Source: Temnopleurus reevesii (lineage: Eukaryota > Echinodermata > Echinoidea > Temnopleuroida > Temnopleuridae). From it: DNA of 64,000 nt. The stretch's first letter is position 1. Each line of letters starts with the position of its first letter. Below the pieces are notes generated by a model. That model saw only the letters and a list, made by a program, of their open reading frames with translations. It did not search any database and had not been told where the DNA came from. The DNA lies in contig BQKZ01000085.1 of the NCBI GenBank assembly GCA_036244855.1, positions 25,959 through 89,958 on the forward strand, given 5' to 3'. The position numbers were made by a program, and so were the translations under genes. Positions 1-12,545 of the stretch are shown piece by piece.

Positions 1-3000
1 CGACTTCCCTCCTGTGTCTACGGGCATGTACTGTATCAAAATTATATAATGGCAATGATTCAAATATCAGCTACAACAATTGACAGGAATTTCCATTCCA
101 CTAAACAATTCTCCCGCATTTTTAAGAAAAAGATGCGCACGCCATGGAGAGACCGATTACTATATTTGTTACGGCTTTGAAGTATTGTCAAAGTTTAAAT
201 TGCAGGGCTTTTATCGCATATTCTTTACAAGGATAAAGGTGACTGGAGGGGCTGTACAATACCTTTTGTGTGGGCTGGCAAACGGCAGAGTTTAATTTGA
301 AAGGCTTAATTAAGTGGTTAGAGAGATTTAAGGCTCGTGCTCATTTCTTTATTCCTCTTTTGAATCACTCTTTTTATGATTTTAGTGGGATGTATTGGTG
401 ACAGTTGAAGTTTTGAATGAAATACACGGATGTAATAGTTAGTGTGTAGGCAAATGCGAGCATTGGTCATGTTAGTAAGGTGACATCAAAGGAAAAACAT
501 CTTCCATCCTCTCTGTCGCATTATACGTTATATAGGGGAAAGCGAAGAGTGCTAAGAGAGGTAAAATAATAGTGATATTTGCCATTTTGTGACAAAATTC
601 TTAGATTCAAGAATAAATTAGATGACCTGACAATTGACAAAGTTTTTGTGAAGCATTATTAAAAATAAATGTTTAGGAATAAAAAAAGCCGGAATCTTAC
701 GTTGGACTTAAATTAAAAATCCTTGGAATATAGAGAAAAAATATCACCTGTAAAATATGATACCAGCAATTTTTGTAAAATACTTAATGTCGAAAAAATC
801 ATTTAATATCTCCATCATTTTGGAAAGGCATAAAAACCCATTTACTATAAACAACAGTAGTGATTATTCAATCTAATACATAATCGAAATCATCTTGAGA
901 TGAAAGTTATGAAATGATTTTGTTGTTGAATTAAAAAAAAAAGAAAAGCAAACAGACAAAAGACCCATATTCACAAATAAACATTTTACCTGTACAGTTA
1001 CTGGTAACAAATTTTGTATTTTTAAGCCTATGTATGGGTATTGCTTACTTCTAAGACAACTTTTCCTGACCTTTTCCCCTTTGCTTATTGATCAGCTTTC
1101 TCTGTAGGTAGGGAAATAAGGAAACACCCCTAATATCCGAGTCTGATTATAGTCATATAGAGGTCATAATTGCCTAATAGTATAAACTCGGTAACTTCTA
1201 ACGGAAAACCACCCGGTATGTGTAATTGTGGTCAACGAAAATAATGCGAAGAAGTTGTTTTACTTTAAACCAATTAGCATACTTGTGGACATTATGAGCA
1301 GCCTTCTAAATAAGAAATAGTTTCCGATGCAAGTCGTTGTCATTGTATCAATGGGCGATTGGAGTCTTCGCTTTGCCGCAAACAAGTTATTGCTCTTTTT
1401 ATGTTTGAATTGGTCTCATCTCGTACCTTCCTTACTCATTTGTTTAATTTCATGCTTATTGTGTTCTAAATGTAGGTGTTTAACACTGCAATTTCTGAGC
1501 TCTGTATTGCTTTTTTAATCCATAACAAAACCTGCCATTTATGCAACATCGAATGATGCAATTTTCTAGAATTATAATTAAGTGTAGCCTATGTGTGTGG
1601 GATGTACGTGTGTATATGTATTTGTATGTAATTGTGTGTGTGTGTTTTAGTGTATGTGCGTAAGTGCGTGTGTGCGTTTGTATGCATGTGTGTGAATATA
1701 TGTGTTAATAAATCTATATTCATACGCATTTGTACGTGTAAACGATAGTCAGGGAGATAACCAAATTATTTGATGAGGGAATAGTTGTGCATCGAAAGTA
1801 TTGCGAAGAAAAAAAAAACTTATTCAGAAGGAAAAACAAAGAGGAAAAGAATATATATTAAAATGTAAAGGTAATCCATCTCATTATTATTGTCATATTT
1901 ATTTTGGATGATTTAAAGTTATTGACTGTGTTCATTCGCTTCGCTTTCACATGCATTATTGCGTCTTGTTTCATCTTTATATCGGCCGTTGTATTTTCCA
2001 TCGATTGCTGTTCTGTTATTACTCTGTTTAAACATTCGTCAATTAATGAAAGTCATCGCACAATATGTAGGGGGCACTTAAAATTATTTGAATACATACG
2101 AGGAGGCATTATAAGATGTCTAAAGGGTGAGTTGGCTTTGAAGATTATGCAAGTATTTTATTCTTTACGATTTCAATCACTTAATTACACCCAAGTTTCT
2201 ATACAAGTTATTATCTTGTGGATGAAACAAACCTTCCAAAAATTGTCTAACTTGATGAGAAACGGAAGCAGAGTATTACACGCTCATAAAAAGATTTTAT
2301 AAAGAGGCATACCTTTTGGATCCCGTTTATTGTAAGTGGCCCACACCTTGCTTTAGACATCTTTGCCCCAACATTTCTTTATATCGCTACATCCATCTGA
2401 TATCAAAAGTACGATTACGGGATTATACATAACAAAGGGCTATTTAGCTATGGCGCACATCCGTCCCTTTGTCTTTGCTTTTCGGCACGCGCGCATAACA
2501 TTTCTAATCTTTGCTTTTCGTTTACAACAAAGAATATCCTCTTGGGCACGTGCATCTTTTCTATTCTTCAAGCGTTTTCTATTCTATATTTAATCAAATA
2601 AGTGTAATATTGGAGTTGCGACCACAAGGCCAACTTCAATTTTACAACATTACAAGCATACAAAATGGATGACCGTCCTCCTCTGAACGGGAGGTCTTAG
2701 GTTCGAGCATCAGCAGACGTTCACGGAAGATGTAACCATCTAGCTTTCTGTTTGTTATTCATGAATGGTGAAGAGTATTGCCTTTTCAATGAAAAACCAT
2801 CAAGAAATAAACTGAATTAGCTAGCTCTCCTTGGTTAGAGAAATAAATTTTCAATTTCGAAAAACCGTATTGGGTATAAAACATTTGACCAATGATGTTC
2901 ATGACGATTTATGGCAATTCATGGCGTTACTTTTCTCCACATTTCCTTTGAAGGAATACTTATAACTTCTTTATGACAACGCTTCCTAGATATTACTGTC

Positions 3001-6000
3001 AAATTGAGGGCGGCTATTTTTGTCAAACGATTTTATTTAAAAAAAAAAAGTTTAGTCTCTACTGCCGACTGGGTTCAAAGTCACGTGTGAGCAGATGGTT
3101 GCCAATGTAACGATGGTAACTGATGCGAACAATTATATACATTTCTTTAACAGAGTGTTCACAGAGAATATTTCAAGTTAGGGAGAAAATAGTGTCACTC
3201 AACCCTCCCCTCCTCCACCCCTCCCCTCCAACAGAAAATGAAGAAAAAAAGTTAATGCAATTAAGGGTTTTTAAACGCCGTTATATATATAATAACTCTC
3301 CTACAAAATAGCTGGATGTTTCGGATGATGATTGCGTCATGCTCCTATTTATTTCAAGCGTATAGCTCGCTAACCTTACACGTATATATAAGTTCTTTTA
3401 ACTAACTTTGAAAGAAAAACGCTTATTATACGTTGAAGATTTTAAAATCAGACCGACGGCCAGATTATATGACATCATTATTCTAGATGAGATTTTATGA
3501 TGATAATTGTGTCATCTCCCATTTTCTTCAGGAAGCTCTCAATTGTCTAGTGGGTGCCTTTTTACGACCTCGCACAAAGCTAAAGAAATCGTGCAGGAAA
3601 AATATAAAATTTGGGGAGTCAATGAAACAAGAAAGGTACATGATACAGCAATTTCCCTACGCACATAATTTTACCTCATATGTTATAGTTTAAGATTGTG
3701 TATGATATATACTAGACTAGACTCTTGCACAGTAATTGAGAGTTAGAGAAGAACTAAAATTGACAATACATACTCGAGTCGAGTTTTCATAAGACAGTTT
3801 GAAAGAAAGAGCAAAGATATTGTGAATTAAGTAGTACCTGCTTAGAATGTTAATCATTAAAAATTATCAAACTGTTGCAATCTTATGAAAGCTTAATAAG
3901 TCATGAAAATTCTAACGATTAACCTTTATTTATGGTTTGAATTGTTACTTTATCATTCAACGTTATATCATATTGCACTGTTACATTTTCCAAAGGTGGA
4001 TAATGATAAATATAAATTTCATGCCATGTTGCATCACAATTGAGAGTTTGGTCATATCTTATAATGAACAAAATCTACCCACCTTCACCAATACACCGCC
4101 TGATACGTGTTCACAAATCAAAGGTAATTCATTTTGCCAACACGTACGACGGTAAATGTCGTTCGTCTAGCGCAGACTGCGCTAGTGGTCCTAAGCATGC
4201 TAAGAGTAACGGTTGATTTGCCATTGGTTATGACATTGAAACTAAAGTATGCCAGAATACATGCGAAAAAAATATCCCAATTTTGAACAAACTTCTTTTT
4301 ATACCTGTCTCGCAATCTGTGAACACATTTTAATTTATTCATCCTTACCATTACCTATCGATGGTGTAACTTTATGCATTTTCTTTGAATACATTCATAT
4401 GCAAAACTATTCATTAATGCATGATAAACGCCTTAAAATCCGAATTTAGTGAGGTACATTTTATACTTTACCGATACGAAGTTTGTAAAAATAATAATGC
4501 ACTATTCTATTTCTTTTCAACATTTTGAGTCAACTATCTAGTTTCTAGGAAACTGTCCCTCGTGATCTATTATGGGACACATGAAAGATTCATCTCATAA
4601 AACTCACCGCGATGAGAAAGCAAAAAGAAAGAGAACAGTGAACCTAAGTCTAGATAAACGAACAATAACCCTTTTTAAAAGTTTACTGAAATGTTCCTCA
4701 ACTTACACTGCGCATCGTTTTGCCATTGACTTTTGGTTGAAAATTTACAGGTATCTGAATAATTGCTGAAAATCAATCGAGTTAGATTGTAAAAAGGAGA
4801 GAAGATCATTTTACTAAAACGTATAATTAAAAAATAATAATAATTGCACCTGCCAACGACCTTTATCGTCACCATCCGAGAGATGTTTACGTATTTGGCC
4901 TGAATCCCAAGCCTCTGAAACAAATTATTATCCTTCCATACATCGCTCGGTCAAGCGCATGCAAAATATTCATATTCAACTTCCAGATAGTTAATAATAT
5001 CAACAAGAAATATAGTAACGGTTGCAAAAGTCCTTGTAATTTTCCTTGTCGGATTAGAAAAAAAAGCAAATAGACATTGAAAATAACTTTTCAGCATGTT
5101 CAGGTCTTATTAGAAATGCATTAAATTGTTTAGAGTTGTTGTGATTTATTTATGTGAATGATAAGTTGAAAAAAAGTTAGGGTCAGAATATTTCAAATGG
5201 TTGAAGGGCAACCACAAAATATTTGTTTTGGCCTTATTTTCCGAACCTTAACATTTGAGAAGTGAAAAAATAATGGGAATATAGCATTGGGTTGTAATTA
5301 CACTCATAATTGGAGAGAAAAATTAAAATGTTCATCAGCAGGATCAGAATCTAGCTCAATATTATTGGTATATAAATTAATATGCGAGTAACATTTAGTA
5401 AAGAAGGACCAATATTTGATTGAATCAAAAGAATGTCTTGACGATAATCTGTCTATAATATCCCTGTATCACTTCAGAAATTATACTTTGAACCTGTTTG
5501 TAAAGACCACCTATCTTTATATACGCCGGCCAAATTTATAGGTCTCATTGAGTGCCAATGTATACAAAATGCGGAAGGCTTATTAAAACAAAAAAAAACA
5601 AAAACCCGCACATTAACAACTTTTAGACATAAATTAAAAAAAATAAAAAAAATTACTCTACTTCACATGACTTCCATATATTCTTATAGATATTACAGAT
5701 TGCTAAATACAAAGCTGAAAAGCATTTCATTTACAAACTTTGCCTTGAACTTTATAACTCAAAACTAAATCATAAAAGGCCGTGTGAGATTTTATTAATG
5801 ATTTTGTTATAAAATGATTATGAAATGCTGAAGATTTTCAATTGTGGAATGAGACGAAAAACAATTCATAATGACAGAATTCTCTAAGACGTTTCATCGT
5901 TATCTAAAAGAAGCAAAATATGCTTTGACAAATAGTCTAATTACTACACGCAAAGTATGATAAGGTGAAGGCCAGAATACAAGTAAAACATTAAAAGAGG

Positions 6001-6369
6001 GTGTATTTGAATGCAGAAAAGAAAAATGTAAAGGTTGATTAAGAATCGTTTTAAGTTTCACAAGTTGCACAGCCAAGCTATTGTGTGATCGTGTGAACTT
6101 GAGAGATCTTCCGTCAGAACTGAACCCTCAACTCCATTGATTTCATTATAAGGTCGTGGCAGAGTTTCTTACAAGTCTTAAATGATTATAAAATACAAGA
6201 CAAATGCACGGAAGAGACAGAAGAAAGGGAATGAAAGCCAAAGAAACTTTGCAAAGAAGATGCGCGGTTTCCCACGGGGGATGTCAAAAGGCAAGAAAGA
6301 TATGATAGAACAAGTGCCAGCAGAAAAGAAAAATAGCCACCCTGCTTTTGAGAAGTGTCTATTCAAGCC
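1..6369. other. Wnt1 5' flank, copy A: no gene recognised
   Basis: AT-rich sequence with a GT-rich low-complexity run at about 1590-1720 and a 19-bp palindrome at 4167-4185. Short ORFs here are either broken by indels in copy B or overlap on both strands, so I call none of them. The matching stretch in copy B is 13956-20619, with the same content plus the 14527-14726 insertion. Confidence 0.6.
4167..4185. other. 19-bp palindrome, upstream flank
   Basis: CTAGCGCAGACTGCGCTAG is a perfect interrupted palindrome with 8-bp arms. It is present unchanged in copy B at 18418-18436. Its function is unknown. Confidence 0.5.
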
Positions 6370-6515
6370 TTTTGATTGGCCGAGTGAACAACCAATCAGA
6401 GTGCGGAAGACGGCGCGTACACGACGCGGGGTTTGTAAGCTATTGTTTCGCACCGATAAAACTGTATCAATAGCACCCAAAAGCTATATACGACTATGGC
6501 AAAGAGAACAGCCTA
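6370..6515 (+). promoter_or_regulatory. Candidate Wnt1 core promoter, copy A
   Basis: A GC-richer patch about 1 kb before the exon 1 ATG holds an inverted CCAAT box (ATTGG, 6375-6379), a direct CCAAT box (6392-6396) and, about 90 bases on, TATATA at 6485-6490. It is identical in copy B. The implied 5' leader would be about 1 kb. This is motif evidence only, and a TATA-like string is common in AT-rich DNA, so a start site nearer 7300-7500 is also possible. Confidence 0.3.
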
Positions 6516-7534
6516 TCAAGGGAACATCCGACTCTAATTCTTGTTGCTAGTCACTAAATATTGGGTCATTAATATCACTTCGAGCTTAGTTAATCCGCTG
6601 CAAATAGCCGAGAACGAGTCACTATTCTCACCTCTCTGCGCAATCTGCGACCGCTCGACAACATCAGAACTGTCACATCTCATATTTGCTCCATCCGCAC
6701 GTCCAAAAAATGTTTACTCATTTAGTTTTATGAGCGAAGACAGAAAAGTTATACCCTTTTTCGTTTGTTTCACTGGCGGATTTTCTGTTGTCTCTACTTC
6801 TCATCATTTATAATTTGATCAATAAGTCTTCATGGTCGTGAAAAGGAAAGATAACTGTTCTGTCTGGCCTCAGCTTGGTGAATATTGAAACAGGTTCATC
6901 ACAACATTGTTCTGATAGAGTAAGAAAGTGGGAGTGAACGAAGCAATATCATATATTCGCGCCAACGGATTTCGACCTGCCGGTTGCCCTTTATTTTACG
7001 GCAGCATTAAAGCTTGTTAGCATTTTCGTTTCTTAACCCCTCAGGAGAAATGCTACAACTTTACTAGACAGCAGTGGAAACCAACTGCATGAGTTACACT
7101 CCTTCAACGGAACTAGTCTAACTTTGGATATATTGGAAACGGATAAACCAACTTCGATCTTTGAGTGCCTCTGCCAGTCTCTTGCTTCTTACTTCCATTT
7201 CTTGCATACTCCAAGATGATCTTGTGAATAAGAGAATCTTATTGGAAGTAGAATACCCAAATAAACAGAGCGAATTTGTTTTTATCCATCAAGATAACGA
7301 AACTGCGGATACTTTCTGATTTCATTTTGGGAGCGCACTAACATCGGTCCGGGGATTATACGGCGGAGGAGTGAGTCTCTAAACCGAACCTAACCCAGGG
7401 CTCCCCTTAGGGGTCCCCACTAGACATCACTGGAAATACGTCTGAATTTGGCCTAATTCTTGCTGGAATATTTCATCCTTTCACAGGACGTCATTTTTTC
7501 TTCTCCTGGAGTTAGTTTATTTAAGGATATTGAG

Positions 7535-7626
7535 ATGAAACTTGAATGGTTTGTTGCGTTTTTCTTCATCCCAACCGCCAGCTTGCTAGCCAAGAAGACA
7601 ACGGCGGCATCCAGTACGAAATGGTG
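7535..7626 (+). CDS. Wnt1: Wnt1 coding exon 1, copy A (duplicate first exon)
   Basis: The 92 coding bases are identical to 21785-21876, including the ATG, the signal peptide and the GTATGT donor at 7627. It lies inside the duplicated block 1-10056. No exon 2 to 4 homologue follows it before copy B begins, so on its own it is a first exon without a gene body. It could be a haplotype copy left by assembly, which I favour, or a genuine second first exon that splices over copy B to 40500. The sequence alone does not decide, but similarity ending at the n at 10057 argues for an assembly join. Confidence 0.75.
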
Positions 7627-10056
7627 GTATGTATATTTTCTCTCCTGCCCAGTATTTTCATTTCATAGTATATCATCATTCGTTACTCCTTGATATTATA
7701 ATATTAAGTATCAACAAACTAAAAACAGGGTACTCAGTTATCGATTTTTTTTTAAATATATAAATACCACAAATAAGTAAGCATGGTATTGTAAAAGACT
7801 CCAATAATAAGCAGTTGAATGATATCAATAACATAGCTTTTGCTTCGTCCAAAGTGACGCTCCAATGGGGACATATGCAACTCTGTTTATGATGTGCAAG
7901 AAACTATTAACCATGATATTTTACTCCAAATTTAGGGTTGTGATCTAAAGTTCCCTCTTGATTTTTTACCTTGATTCAACTAGAGTAATTAGAAAACTAT
8001 AAAATATTACACGTTTTATTTGCTATGTCACTGTGTACTATGCGCCAACAAAACGGATTCTTTTAAATCCAAAGTGTATGTGTTTCAAATAGAGAAAATT
8101 TTCTCCTTTGTATTCATTTTGTATGCAGACTTTCCATTTTTATAAGAGCCATATATTATTGAATCTGTAGCGAAGGTATTTCCAATCTCATGTAGATTCC
8201 TTTATATAGAATAATGCAATGTTTACATTTAGTAGATAATTTAGTATATACGTACATGATTTAAGTCTTAATATTTTTATTACATATAATTTGTTGTGTA
8301 TCTAAAACAACAAAATTGGCAATAACAACAACGAAGGTGACCAACATTAATATTATGCAAGTGTATACGTACAAGTTTATGGGATGTTTGCAGAAGAAGG
8401 AAAACGGGTCTTGTAAGATTGGCTTCAACCATCACTTTCTACACAATGAACTGCATCTTTTTGATCTACATGCGTTCTGTATTATGGATGACACCATAAT
8501 GTATTTCCATTACAGGTCGTTTATTGATAATGAATGTAGCTTGCCAACAGTGTACGGAAACTGACTTGCCCTGAACACGTGTGTTTCAGTCGATGAGCTC
8601 ATCTGAATATAGAAGGGGAAAAAAGAGATACCTTATTACTCTACCCGTTGACTGTAACCTGTCAAACCCTCACAACATCGACTTATAATTATCAGCAGCT
8701 GAGACAAACACGATCATACCACTGAACACTTGTTCTTTCCGGTAATAGTAAACTTTCAGGGGACCTAACATTTCATTTCAAGTATTACAATAGCCCCTTG
8801 CCAGCTATGCCCTTGTCTTGAACATTTTTTTCTAGGGCAATTTTAGCTGGAGAGATAGTGCAGCACTTTCGGGGGCGAAAAAAGGAGATAAAAAACAAGA
8901 TGCAAAGGAAATTGGGGGAATTAATAATATATAATCAGAATGATGATAAAAATGATAATGATAATAATAATGACAATAATAATAAAACTATATTCCATAA
9001 GTCTTATGTGTCACTAGTCAGAATGGTATATCTATAATTAATACAAACATATATATTGAGGGTCTAAAACAAAATGACTTTCTAAAGCTCGGTCGCTTTG
9101 CTCCCTCGCACAATCGTTTCCAATAAGATCTCACGCCCATAACAGAACTGTTCTTTGATTTTTCTTTGATATTTGTGTTTGCCTCTTGCACCAGTTAAAG
9201 AAATACCTTACTGATTCAATGATAATGTCTCAAATTTTGGAAAATGAACTTTCAAGTAGTCATTATTATTTCAGCTAACTTTACCCTTTCATATCTGATA
9301 GGCAAGCATGATCTAGACATGAATAAGATACAAAGTATTGCTTGTAGAGTCTTCATCATTTCATGCAAATTAATGTATGATGTTGTTGTTTTTGTAATGA
9401 AAGCCTGATCAGACTAAAATCAACAAGTTGAACCTGAAATACACGAAGAACCAACCTCTCTAACGCATCAACTTTTCTATATATGTAAATCATGAAATAG
9501 GTCAATGCACTTTAATCAATAATCAACTAATGTACCAGGTTTGCATCATAATGTCAATATTTAATTATCATTGGCCATTTTTTTTTTGTTCAGTAATCTT
9601 TTATCTATGTTTCTCAATGATACTCCTAGCATTTTATAAATTTCTTTTGGGGGAGGTGGGGGTCATAATACTTCAGAAGCACTTTTTTTTTCAATATTAA
9701 TATGTATTGGCATTTGTTTGTCAAACATGTCAAAGCTTATTATTTTGCTCATTGAAAGAAAATTTTCGAAAATTACAATGATGCAAATCAAGACCACAGG
9801 CTCACAAAATACATGAAATTAATGTAAAAAGAGGTAAATAAATGGGGTTCTATTTCAACTGTTTTCCCATTTTTAGTTTCTACTGATATTTTTTTTAACA
9901 GAGACGTAAGTAAGTGAAGAATTTCTTTGTGCCGTACTGCTCCTACTATTTACTTCATCTCAAGTTACATCTACTACTACTTCTACTGGATTGAAAATTT
10001 CACTTGAATAATGTTGAATATTAAACATTCTAAAGCTATCAGACTAAACGCATTAA
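7627..10056. other. Start of Wnt1 intron 1, copy A
   Basis: Non-coding sequence after the exon 1 donor. It contains an imperfect ATG/AAT microsatellite at about 8937-8988. The 82-codon open frame at 8316-8564 is the same in both copies and in the reading sense of Wnt1, but it has no ATG start and no recognisable product. The copy B counterpart is 21877-24306. Confidence 0.6.
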
Positions 10057-10057
10057 N
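10057..10057. other. Single unresolved base (n), probable contig join
   Basis: This is the only n I noticed in the window. It falls one base after the point where copy A stops matching copy B. The coincidence suggests a sequence join, not a random ambiguous call, but no assembly data are available here. Confidence 0.7.
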
Positions 10058-10855
10058 ACTAATAGTTGCCCAACATTTTAAGAATGTTTTATGGTGGGGA
10101 GGTCAGAACAGTGGTCGCATATTACATGTTGATGAAGGCTTTCTCTCCCCATTCCTTCTTCAAAATGTCTTTACATCTTGTTCCCTGATTTCTCTCAACA
10201 ACGTCACTATATATTGAACGTTTTTAACCTCCCATATGATCGATTGACTTCTTGCTAATATACGTCATAAAATATATTGCCTCAATCTACAATACAAACA
10301 AAACTTGCGATCGAAATGGGTTGTAATAACCCCCTCAAAAGAAGAAATTTAAAGCAAAGAATAAGAGCAAAGAAGAGCGATTTTACGAGGCTTCATCTAA
10401 AACCCTACCCTATAATTCGATGTTTTGGTGGATATAATTGCATCACTATCTTGACAATAACACTTGGTGGCTTTTCAAGAAGCTTTAAATTGTGATAAAA
10501 TTGACGGGAAGGTATATCAACAGAAGCAACAAAAAAAAAACAGTAAGACATTTTATTGTCGGTTCGTTGACATCCGTATAATCATATCCTGATTACAATA
10601 AAGAAATCAATCACAACTTTGCAGGGTTCGATAAATAAGAAGCTAGCAGTGTTTAGGTGCTTTCAGCTTTAATGAAAATTTAGTTAACCAGACAATAATC
10701 GTAAATGAATTTTAATGAAACAGGATTGTCGTTAATGGTTTCTTTCGTCAAAGAAAAAAATGACAAAATGGTACTGCGTTTGTATGGGATTTGTTTGTAA
10801 ATACCGCAAACTTTCTGTAGCATAGAACTATAACATGTATTATCATCAATTTGTA

Positions 10856-10990
10856 AAGCCCCGCGTCACATAGGACCCCAGAAGCAACACGATTCACCTC
10901 GACTCTCTGTTAATTCACAGTAAACTGCCTCAGAACGACGAGTCGGGGTGAATCGTGTTGCTTCCGGGGTCCTATATGTGACCGGGGCTT
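10856..10990. mobile_element. Palindromic MITE, family 1, copy 1
   Basis: A 135-bp element. Its ends are AAGCCCCGCGTCACATAGG and CCTATATGTGACCGGGGCTT, near-perfect inverted repeats that continue inward through AAGCAACACGATTC and GAATCGTGTTGCTT. It belongs with 14554-14682 and 56335-56465. No coding capacity. The left flank is TA, but the right flank is AA, so the TA target site seen in the other two copies is imperfect here. Confidence 0.85.
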
Positions 10991-11405
10991 AAGTGTCATA
11001 AGTGTCAAAGGTTTTCAGATGTGAGGTTGCTGCCATTAAATAAAGTGTGTGTCTTATCGTGCGTTTTCGCAAAAGTTTGCATCCTTGGTGTACTTTTTTT
11101 TTCTAAATTTGTACCTGTAATCCCAAAACTCGTTTTATGGGACACACTTTATCAGTCAATAACATCCGTCTTGGCAAACGATTCGGGTTCGTTTGTCGCC
11201 CGCTATCGTCGATTTTTTTTTCTTTTTTATTACACTTTCCTAATTTCTGCGACAACTTTCTTTAAAAAATTATCCTTAGAGAAAAAGAACGAAAACAAGA
11301 AATAAGAGCAGGTAATAGGAAAATAATACATACTGAATATACATCGCCCTTATTTTCGTATAATAATGTTACTTAACCTATCATCGTTTTCCTACGATAT
11401 GTTTT

Positions 11406-11545
11406 AATATGAAAATTGAGCAAAGAAATTGGGGCTCCATCAAGATTCGAACCCGAGACCTCTGGATTGATAGACCAGCGCTCTCCCGCCTGAGCTATGG
11501 CAAGGGCCCGATGGAGCCCCAATTTCTTTGCTCAATTTTCATATT
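11406..11545. mobile_element. Foldback element with perfect 36-bp inverted ends around a tRNA-like core
   Basis: Positions 11406-11441 and 11510-11545 are perfect inverted repeats (starts AATATGAAAATTGAGC, ends GCTCAATTTTCATATT). The 68 bases between them, with part of the inner arms, make a tRNA-like sequence on the minus strand. The only other symmetry is the arms themselves, and the flanks do not continue it. There is no protein-coding potential. I did not recognise a second copy in the window. Confidence 0.85.
11432..11504 (-). tRNA. tRNA-like sequence (probable pseudogene or SINE-type Pol III core)
   Basis: A 73-base minus-strand cloverleaf-like sequence. The A box is TAGCTCAGGCGGG and the B box is GGTTCGAATC. 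The D stem GCTC/GAGC is perfect, and the anticodon arm CTGGT-CTATCAA-TCCAG has one mismatch and loop anticodon ATC, which would read the Asp codon GAT. The T loop is TTCGAAT on a stem with two G-T pairs. The 7-bp acceptor stem does not pair. Its 3' strand TGGAGCC instead pairs with the outer inverted repeat. It is probably not a working tRNA gene, though its internal Pol III promoter looks intact. Confidence 0.55.
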
Positions 11546-12529
11546 CTAATATTTTGTGGTCAGTTTTTCTCATTCTATGAATTAATGATATGTTTTAATG
11601 TTAGAAATATCAAGGAATATTAATAGAACTAGGATGACTCCTTGGTGATATAAATTCTGTATCTTTCATTGCGTGAAAATTGCAAAATAAAATTTCTTTA
11701 CATTGCATACTTTTAAATGTTTTGTTTCATTAGAAACTAGGTGATGTCCGCTCTAAAACATTTATTTTATAATAATAATAATAATTTGCCTTTTATAATG
11801 CGCCTTTTCGTAAGATTCAAAGCGCATTTAAGAGAAGGTAGAAGAAATACAGAACAGGGCACCAAATACATACATGTACAGAAATAACAGAATGAGAATA
11901 CATGGATTACAAACAAGACAACATATTAACGCAGCATATAGTTATAAGAAAAGGAGTGTTTTGAGACAGTTCTTAAAGGAAGAGAGTTTTTTACTATTCT
12001 TAATTTTACTCTCTTTTTTGGAGGGGGGGGGGCAGGGCATGTGGCCGATAACATGGATTCATTGGGAGAATCCCCTTTCTGACAAAAACATGTTAAAACA
12101 GTATGACTCATCGGACCCTCATCACATCATCACATACCTTCGAGTACTTCTCTGACAAATCCACTAGCGAAACTAAAATAGATCTATTTAAAACCAATCT
12201 ATCTCGCCCTCCCAAATCGATAAAACCCAAGTATCATACACTTGATGATGAAGCATTGAGAAATCTTTAGTCCCACTCATAACCTTTCATGTATTCTTCT
12301 CTATTCACGTCTTGCATACCTTAGAGTAGCGAAAGAAAGGGTCAGCGAGACCGCGGAACAATGGGATGGAAAGCTCCAATAAAGCAATAAAATCAACTAC
12401 TTTGCGTTAATCCACGATTTAGATCCACCGTGTACTTTAACAAATTGTAACTGATACCCCCTTCGATGACAAAAGTAGGAAGTTAGTTTGATATGAGTGA
12501 GCAGTGCCGTAGCTACGGGGGAGGGGGTA

Positions 12530-12545
12530 GGGGGCACGTGCCCCC
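12530..12545. other. GC-rich palindrome centred on CACGTG
   Basis: GGGGGCACGTGCCCCC is a perfect 16-bp palindrome inside a G/C-rich patch at about 12505-12560. It probably belongs to a degenerate dispersed repeat. An E-box is formally present, but nothing shows that it is used. Confidence 0.45.

Larger units (their letters stand above)
1..10056 (+). repeat. Duplicated block, copy A (truncated by the window start)
   Basis: This whole segment recurs in the same orientation at 13956-24306, with an offset that starts at 13955 and settles near 14250 after indels. It contains the Wnt1 upstream flank, the candidate promoter, exon 1 and the first 2.4 kb of intron 1. Similarity ends at GCATTA next to the n at 10057. 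The left limit cannot be seen, because copy A already matches from base 1. Small indels between copies break several apparent ORFs, for example those around 1904-2302 and 6182-6550, which shows they are not coding. Confidence 0.95.

Noticed and set aside
1904..2302. 132-codon ORF in copy A
   Set aside because: It is cut to 69 codons in copy B by a small indel and is low in complexity. Not conserved as coding.
4112..4124. TCF/LEF-like string AATCAAAGG upstream of Wnt1 (also near 484 and 58564)
   Set aside because: It would suggest autoregulation, but a 7-base core is expected several times by chance in 64 kb of AT-rich DNA.
6182..6550. 122-codon plus-strand ORF and overlapping 100-codon minus-strand ORF just upstream of exon 1
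   Set aside because: A one-base indel in copy B (near 20480) shifts the frames at one end, and the region looks like promoter and leader. No domain was recognised.
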